Assembly: GCA_947561715.1 (NCBI GenBank)
Contig: OX387201.1
Span: 17,622,001-17,686,000 of the forward strand
Direction of reading: 5' to 3'
DNA length: 64,000 nucleotides
From: Ascidia mentula
Lineage: Eukaryota; Chordata; Ascidiacea; Phlebobranchia; Ascidiidae
Part shown: positions 57,858 to 64,000 of the stretch, piece by piece
Numbering within the stretch: position 1 is the first letter of the stretch
Layout: each line of letters opens with the position of its first letter
The notes under the pieces: model-generated
Database searches by the model: none
Told to the model about the DNA's origin: nothing
What the model saw: the letters and a program-made list of their open reading frames with translations, nothing else
Position numbers and translations under genes: made by a program

Positions 57858-58308
57858 TAGGGATGCACCGAAAGTTCGGTTTGCCGAATTTATTCGGCCG
57901 AAACTAAGGTTTTCGCAATTATTCGGTTTCGGCCGAATATTTCTGCAAAATTCGGCCGAAACCGAAACTTTTTTATTGCATATAACGCTGAAACGAAAAG
58001 TTAGAAAAGGTCAAAATCATTGTTTAAACTGTACGAATATGTTCGTTTCATTTGTTCACTTTCACAGAAATGATAAAAATCAACTTTAAGCACTTATGGT
58101 ACAGAAGACGAGGTTATTCTTCAAGCGCCAAAAAAGGCTGTGTGATTGGATAAGATGTAATCCAGTATATGTTTTGTTTAAATTTATTGTGTTTAAAGAG
58201 ATGGATACCAAAATTAGTTTCGGTTTATTCGGCCGAATTAATTCGGCAACTTTTGCCGAATATTCGGTTTCGGCCGAATATAAAAATAGCTGTTTCGGTG
58301 CATCACTA
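57858..58308. mobile_element. hAT-like non-autonomous element (MITE), 451 bp, 8-bp target duplication
   Basis: Terminal inverted repeats TAGGGATGCACCGAAA (left) and TTTCGGTGCATCACTA (right, inverted) bound the element. The ends hold many subterminal ATTCGG/CCGAAT boxes. It is flanked by CTTATTTG at 57850-57857 and 58309-58316, an exact 8-bp target duplication typical of hAT elements. No transposase is encoded. Block 1 shows the empty site near 12,470, so insertion came after the duplication or on one haplotype. Confidence 0.88.
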
Positions 58309-58839
58309 CTTATTTGCTTTAGTTTATAACCTTGCAGGTTTGCGTATCTGATCGTGCAGAACATAAAATTCACGGGAACACATCAGTAGCTTGCACTGGG
58401 AACCGAGAAATGAAGCAGTCAGGCATCATGTAAAATAACGCAGATTTCCAGACTCACAACTACCGACCAATTGTCTTTGCAAAAAATGATAAATTAATAT
58501 CATGTACAGCTCATTGTTCCCATTTTTTGAAAAGAATATTTATAAATTATCAAATCTCTAAATCAACGGTGTAAAATTTCTATTTTTAAACTGCAAAAAA
58601 AAATTGCGCACATGTGATTATGCAAAAAAATTATATCTCATTTCCTAATTTGATTATTATTTCTATTTTCGTTATAATACCTCTAGTGGCACGGTTTAAG
58701 TTTTAGTGTTACTAAGTGACGCTTGGGAAAAAATGTCAGAGTTTTTGTTTTTTGTTAAAAATCATTTATTTCTGAAATCACGAAAACAAAACAAAAATAA
58801 TTCGGGAACAGGAAATAGTTTTCGTGTTGAGATTCTGCT

Positions 58840-61800
58840 TCAATCCGAATCACTGGAATCAGGATCGGATGAGAGGAGGAACTGCTGACCTTCATCCCAA
58901 CCCCAAACATCCGGCTGAAAAAAGTCACAAAAAGTTTTAATTTTATGAAATTCCACAAATAAATGTTTTTATACAAATATAAATTAAATCCTCACAGGGT
59001 TTTCCATATTAGCAAGTTCTTCGTTCACCATCTTAACCGAATCTGGATCCATTTTGCACCAACGCAGATCCAACCTCCACCAAACCTTCGGTAAAATCTC
59101 ACAAATTTTTTTCCCGTCGTCTTTTCCGCGAAACTCGATTCCACACAGGTTGAGAATTTCCAACTATTTAAAATAAAAACATTGTTTGTTGGAAATATTT
59201 CTACACTTTTCTGAACCAGGAAGAAGCAACATTTTATCCCAAAACTAAAACGATTCCGTGTTTTTTCTTTAAATAAATAAACTTTTGCAAAAAATGCCAG
59301 GGATTTAAAACAGAATCTTGGTTACAAAATAAATAAAAACACAAACAAACCTTTGGTTTCATTCGTTTTATTGCTTCACAAATAATCGTTAAATCTTCGG
59401 AGTTCAGGTCGCAATTCCACAGCCACAGCCACAAATCGTTTCTTGTAACTTTTGGTAAAAATTCCGCCAAAACCTGAACGATTGAGTGAAGTCGGGTGAA
59501 GGAAAAATTCAACTGCCGAGGACAAAACCTGGCGATTTTTTCTTGGTGGCATTTTTCGATTTCCTTCAAATCCAGAAAAAAATCTGAAACAAAACAGAAG
59601 AAAGTTTATTAAAAAAGCAGATGTCTGGTTTCCAGTTTTAATAAAATCACTTAAACTAAAACTTACTTTATTCTTGCACAGAATTCCCCACGTTTAAGTC
59701 GGATTTAATCAACACAAGAACCAACAAATCAATCCAATATAAAACGTTCAAATTATCAGAAAATATAAAAATTACACGACAGAAATAAACGCGCCTTTCC
59801 TCCACAACATTTAATCACAACTAAAATAAACTGCATTGAGTGTTCGGTTCAAACAATGACTGTGTGACGTAACAAACCCACCCATTGTTACGCAAATAAA
59901 CGTTGTGTTTACAAACACGCATTAAACTGTTGGCATTCATATCATTTACTCACTCAGTAGATCGTATTGCTCGGGTTGAGATTGGAGATATCTTGAAAGC
60001 GCATCCAATAATTTCGCACGTTTGTCTGGAAAACAAGAAACAACAACATTTGCAATAAAACTGTTGACATGTATTTGGTTGGACGGATTGTTTCTACTCG
60101 TATGTTTTGCGCAAACACATTTATTATCTGTAGAAGCTAAAGGTTATTTAATGCAGTAAAGCAGAGGACATCAATAAATGAACCAAGTATACACATGTTA
60201 CATGTCTAACGCAGTAGTATCAGTAACGAGTGCCTTGGCAAAGACAATACCATGTTATAGTTTACTGGGGATGGGCATAAGTGCCCAACCTGTATTTATA
60301 GTTGCGTGTTTGTAAGGCGTGTACCACACAAAATCCTAGCCGACAAGATGGTAGGACAGTTTGAAAATGTACCAGTACTAGTCCGTGGCCCTATAGTTGG
60401 GACTCCTGACGTAAAACAAAAAATCTCTGCATGTCTAACCGTAGTGCAGTAAAATTGAACACATACACCATTGGTACAGATATGTTTGGTCACTTAACAT
60501 TGAAATATGTGGATGCAATTTTTTAACATGGCTAAGGAATCGTTTCGTGTGGCGTTTGCATGTCAAATCATCCAATGCCTTAAGCCATTACCTGAAACTT
60601 TAAAACATGACATGTGTTTCAAATGCAAACCTGTGGCTACAAATAAAAATTTTAACACAATTTGACCCAGGATACAGGAGTTATGTTGACAAAGTTTTCA
60701 TTTTGGGGCAAAAGCAGGAGCTTCCAATTTTCAAATCAATGCATGTCACTAAATAGTGGAATATAGGCCGCATATCAGTATTAAATCCCAAAAATCTAGT
60801 TTTGAAGGCTATCACCATTAATACCCATACTGAGTGATTTGCTTTTTTGCCAACAACAATTCCTGTGGTCAGTGACCCATGAAGATCTACTGGTACTATT
60901 CATAGAGAAAAAAAATTGATTGCAGCTGCATCCGCCAAAACACAGCAAGGATCTGAGGAGCCTCCAGGAGGATCTTTTGTCCTATAGGATAGCAAAAACA
61001 GTCCCAGGGGGCAACCAAAGCAACTTTCCTGTGACAATTTTTTTTGCCATTGCATAGAAAAGGGTTAGGGCCAACATTAAATTGCAAATTGGATGAGGTT
61101 TTTGTGATTCATTTTTTCGCAAAACCGTCTTACATTTTTTTGCAGCCAATTTAGCTAAAATAATGACTGATCGGGGGCCTAAATGACCCCTAGGTGGTGC
61201 TTTAAGCAACTATCTTGCAACTAATTTTCACCTTACTGCGTAGCCAAGAGGCGGGCCTAACATAAAATCACAAATTAAGGTATACTTCTGTGATTCAATT
61301 TTGAGCTACATCCCCTTGAACATTTTGGTGGTTTTTCAACTAAACTTTTCACAGCACCCTGCACAAAACGTCTGACTGACTGAGAAGAGCAAAAAATGCA
61401 CTAAAACTGCACTAAACACGCTGAAAATCGCCATGGCTACACCACGTGACTTCTTGCTCATTCAACCAGAAAATTGACCCCAACGCATCACCGGTTGCCT
61501 TGTGACGGAACTGAGACTATCTATGACGCAGGAGTACAAGACGGGCATTCCCCGCGGGCAAAACTTTTTTCATAGAATTACTGATATGCGGTCTATATGT
61601 GTAACTTTTTTTTTGCAAATATACTGTTCATCCCTGTTTAATTTCTGTAACCTGTGAACATTCACTTAATGTGATTGATAAATCACTGTTTTCAAAAAAT
61701 GTTTACAAATGTTACACAAATACAAAGCTTGTGTTGCACAAATAGTAAACCAGGTAATATGCCTTGCAGTTGCAGGTTTACATAGCAAAGATACCTTTTT

Positions 61801-64000
61801 CCTGGATCCTGGAATCTGTCTCAGAGCAAGCAAGATCACCGTCACATCCAGACTCCAAATTTCCTTCAGCAGGATAACTTCCTGATACTACTTGCAAAAA
61901 CAACAATTAGGAAAATTAGAAAGATATTGTAAAAATAGTTAATGCCATGCTTACGACGTTTCTGTCCAAGCAAAAGGCCACATACAAATCGCCGCACCAT
62001 GGCCCAGTGTGGAACTATCACTACCTCATCGACGATTTGGTTGAATTCTTCAACAGGCATAAAAAAGGAAATGTAAAAGGCACAAATAAATTCTTGTAAC
62101 ATTTGATGTGAAAAGAAAAAGAAAGTTTGGGAACCATCGAAAACTTTACGATGTGAGAACCAAGAGTGTTTTACAAGCTTAATTATCACATCCTGAACAT
62201 TAATATGCTCTAGGTCCACTGCAGAAAGGTCTGCATGGCTAAACACAACAGTGCGGCGAGTCATTCCATAGTAGGCCATTTTGCCAAGGGCTTTTATAAC
62301 AAAGTTTATGCTCTTGCCCTTTGCATATTCGGATACATTAAATTGTTGCAATACTGTATCAAATAGGTTGGTAATTGTGTTAAAACTGTCTGGGCCACCA
62401 AACAAACAGGCATACAAGACAAATTGTAAAAGCAATGGATTGTGACAAAAACTAAGCATTTGTGGAGATTCAGTTTCAAGTTTTTTAAACAGTTCACTTG
62501 CTTTTTCTTCAGCATAGAAATAAAACAGCTTTTTCATGTCTTCTGTAGCAAGGTCATGGACATAAATGGTAGATTTTGGACGAAGTCCCACAGGAATGGC
62601 AAGCAGGGAATGTGGACGTGATGTAAAGATTAATGTTGCTTTTCTGAACAAAGTTTTGCTGCAGAGATTCGCAACAAGCTGTTGAACTGTAAACAGAGTT
62701 TTGTAATCTGTATTAATTTGCTTTACATTTTCCAGTGACCATGTTGCCTGATCCAGACCATCAAATACTAAAATGCACTTTTCTTGGTTTTGCTTCATCC
62801 ATGTGAATGCAGCATCAAGGACAGTTTGCTTGGTATCAGGAAACTGCCTGTCCAGTAGGAGATCTTGAAGTGTAAGTTTGTCATCACCATAGTCTATATT
62901 CATGAAGGTTAGGTGTAACATCAAATACCCCTTTTTGATGTGTTTCAGCAGTTTCTTGGATAACGAAGTTTTTCCCGCGCCCGGTGCTCCTGCAAATGCG
63001 ATAAACTGGTGACCTTCATGAATTGTCGTGAGCAATTCCTCAAATGTTGTGGGTTCGCCTTTAACTTGATTTACACTGTCCCTCATTGTTGATGGCACAA
63101 ATTCATCTTCTTTCTTGGGATCAATACCCTTGTAAAAGTCAAGTTTTTTCAGTTTTGGATTAACATCTGGGATTCCATCTTCTCTCAAACCAGGAAGAGA
63201 CATGACAGTCTTTAGTACATTATGTCGACTTTTAATGATTTCGATGGCTTCTTGCTGCACTTTTTCTGAAATCAAAAAACACAAGTCATCACCCAAAACC
63301 AATCCAATTCAGGTTCATCATTAATCATAGTTACGCTATTGCAGTGTGTTGTTCTGTTTACCTTACAATTCTGCATTTGATTGAATAAAGGTGCACAGTT
63401 TTAACGCACAAGGAAACTAAATTGCCAGAAAAATTGTTCAAAAAACCCCACTTTGATTTCCCTTGTGACCCATTGCTTCGATAGGCTGAGATATTACGGT
63501 AGGCGGTGATTCACTGTGTGAAAATTACTGCCACATCACCAATACCTCTAAGGTAGGGGTTGGCATCTCTTTAAAACAAAGCGTGTGGGTTAACAAATTA
63601 TGTCAAAATTCGAATGACATAGTGTGCATACATATAGGCTATGTACACCATAATATTTTGACATTTTAACAATATGATTGTGTTCTTGTTGCAGAAATAG
63701 GTCACAACATTTTACCTTCATTTGGTTCGTCATCTTCTTTTGTGCTTGGTGAACCTATATTTTCAGTAATTTGAATAATGTCAGCATAAAATCAGCTCAA
63801 ATTAAACTTTGCACATGAACCAAAATAACTTTATATTATATATATTAATTGGCACTTGAATAAACTTTCTGGTTAATCTACATTAGTAAAAAACTAACAT
63901 AACCAGAAAGCTCAAGACCCCGTTTAAAAAAAAAATATTTTCAAATTGTCCTACCCCGCATAAATTTGCAATACCCTTGGATTGACATACCTTGACTGTA
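58840..64000 (-). CDS. NACHT-LRR (NLR-like) protein, block 2 copy, 5' end outside window
   Basis: Exons seen are 63991-64000 (partial), 63716-63754, 61955-63265, 61795-61890, 59954-60025, 59351-59583, 58996-59163 and 58840-58914. The NACHT exon is 1,311 nt, as in block 1, with Walker A GAPGAGKTS, Walker B ILVFDGLD and the LTSRP-like FTSRP. Exon 5 is 12 nt longer. The LRR exons read NLCGIEFRGK and RLDLRWCKMDPDS, closer to repeat consensus than block 1. The last exon gives 24 residues ending in the acidic DPDSSDSD, where block 1 stops after 11. The ten bases of exon 2 at the edge differ from the block 1 exon 2. A cytosolic sensor role is expected from the family, and the ligand is unknown. Confidence 0.85.
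60530..61740. repeat. About 1.2 kb in an NLR intron, block 2 only
   Basis: Block 1 jumps from GGATGCAATTT (about 14,650) to GCAGGTAATATG (about 14,672), while block 2 has about 1.2 kb in between. Its right half resembles the MED20 intron repeat at 42,780-43,160. No open frame of note is present. It is either an insertion in block 2 or a deletion in block 1, and I did not find a target duplication. Confidence 0.5.

Overview
This is a eukaryotic, AT-rich window (about 35-40% GC by eye) with short introns and compact genes. The proteins are metazoan: RNase P subunit p30, the Mediator head subunit MED20, CREG, peroxisomal enoyl-CoA reductase, a NACHT-LRR receptor, a thrombospondin-repeat/ZP protein and a collagen-fibrinogen (ficolin-like) lectin. 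Compactness, a NACHT-LRR gene, ficolin-like genes and a 15/16 match to the 16-nt Ciona spliced leader (recalled from memory) suggest a tunicate, probably a cionid ascidian. That assignment is inference.

The layout is two long direct repeats flanking about 27 kb of mostly single-copy DNA. Block 1 (1 to about 16,990) and block 2 (about 44,850 to the right edge) carry the same order: PECR-like short-chain dehydrogenases (minus), RPP30 (plus), an intronless CREG gene (plus), a region of degenerate Ty3/gypsy retroelements with a decayed S1 protease relic, and a NACHT-LRR gene (minus). Exons are nearly identical between blocks, and differences are mostly indels and a few substitutions. Block 2 holds three intact PECR paralogs (A, B, C). 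Block 1 holds two copies of an out-of-frame B/C fusion inside a 1,349-bp tandem repeat, and a third repeat begins at the left edge. Block 2 alone has a 451-bp hAT-like element with an 8-bp target duplication, a 301-bp LTR with polypurine tract, and an extra ~1.2 kb in one NLR intron.

Between the blocks lie: a gene-poor stretch with a gypsy relic (17.5-23.5 kb); an unrecognised five-exon gene (23.5-25.8 kb); a membrane protein of at least ten thrombospondin type-1 repeats followed by the ZP-C half of a ZP domain, a furin site and a transmembrane helix (26-32.9 kb); a ficolin-like gene (34-35.4 kb); a tandem copy of the cassette made of the last three ZP exons plus the ficolin gene (35.7-39.5 kb), whose ficolin copy is broken; an isolated possible last exon (40 kb); and MED20 (41.1-43.6 kb).

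Functionally the window mixes housekeeping genes (RPP30, MED20, PECR, CREG) with recognition-type genes (NACHT-LRR, TSP1-ZP, ficolin), and the recognition genes and PECR show most of the duplication and breakage. PECR-C/RPP30 and CREG share an upstream composite of a CLEAR-type E-box and a forkhead site. Because the two blocks are so alike, separately assembled haplotypes placed in tandem must be excluded before copy numbers are trusted.
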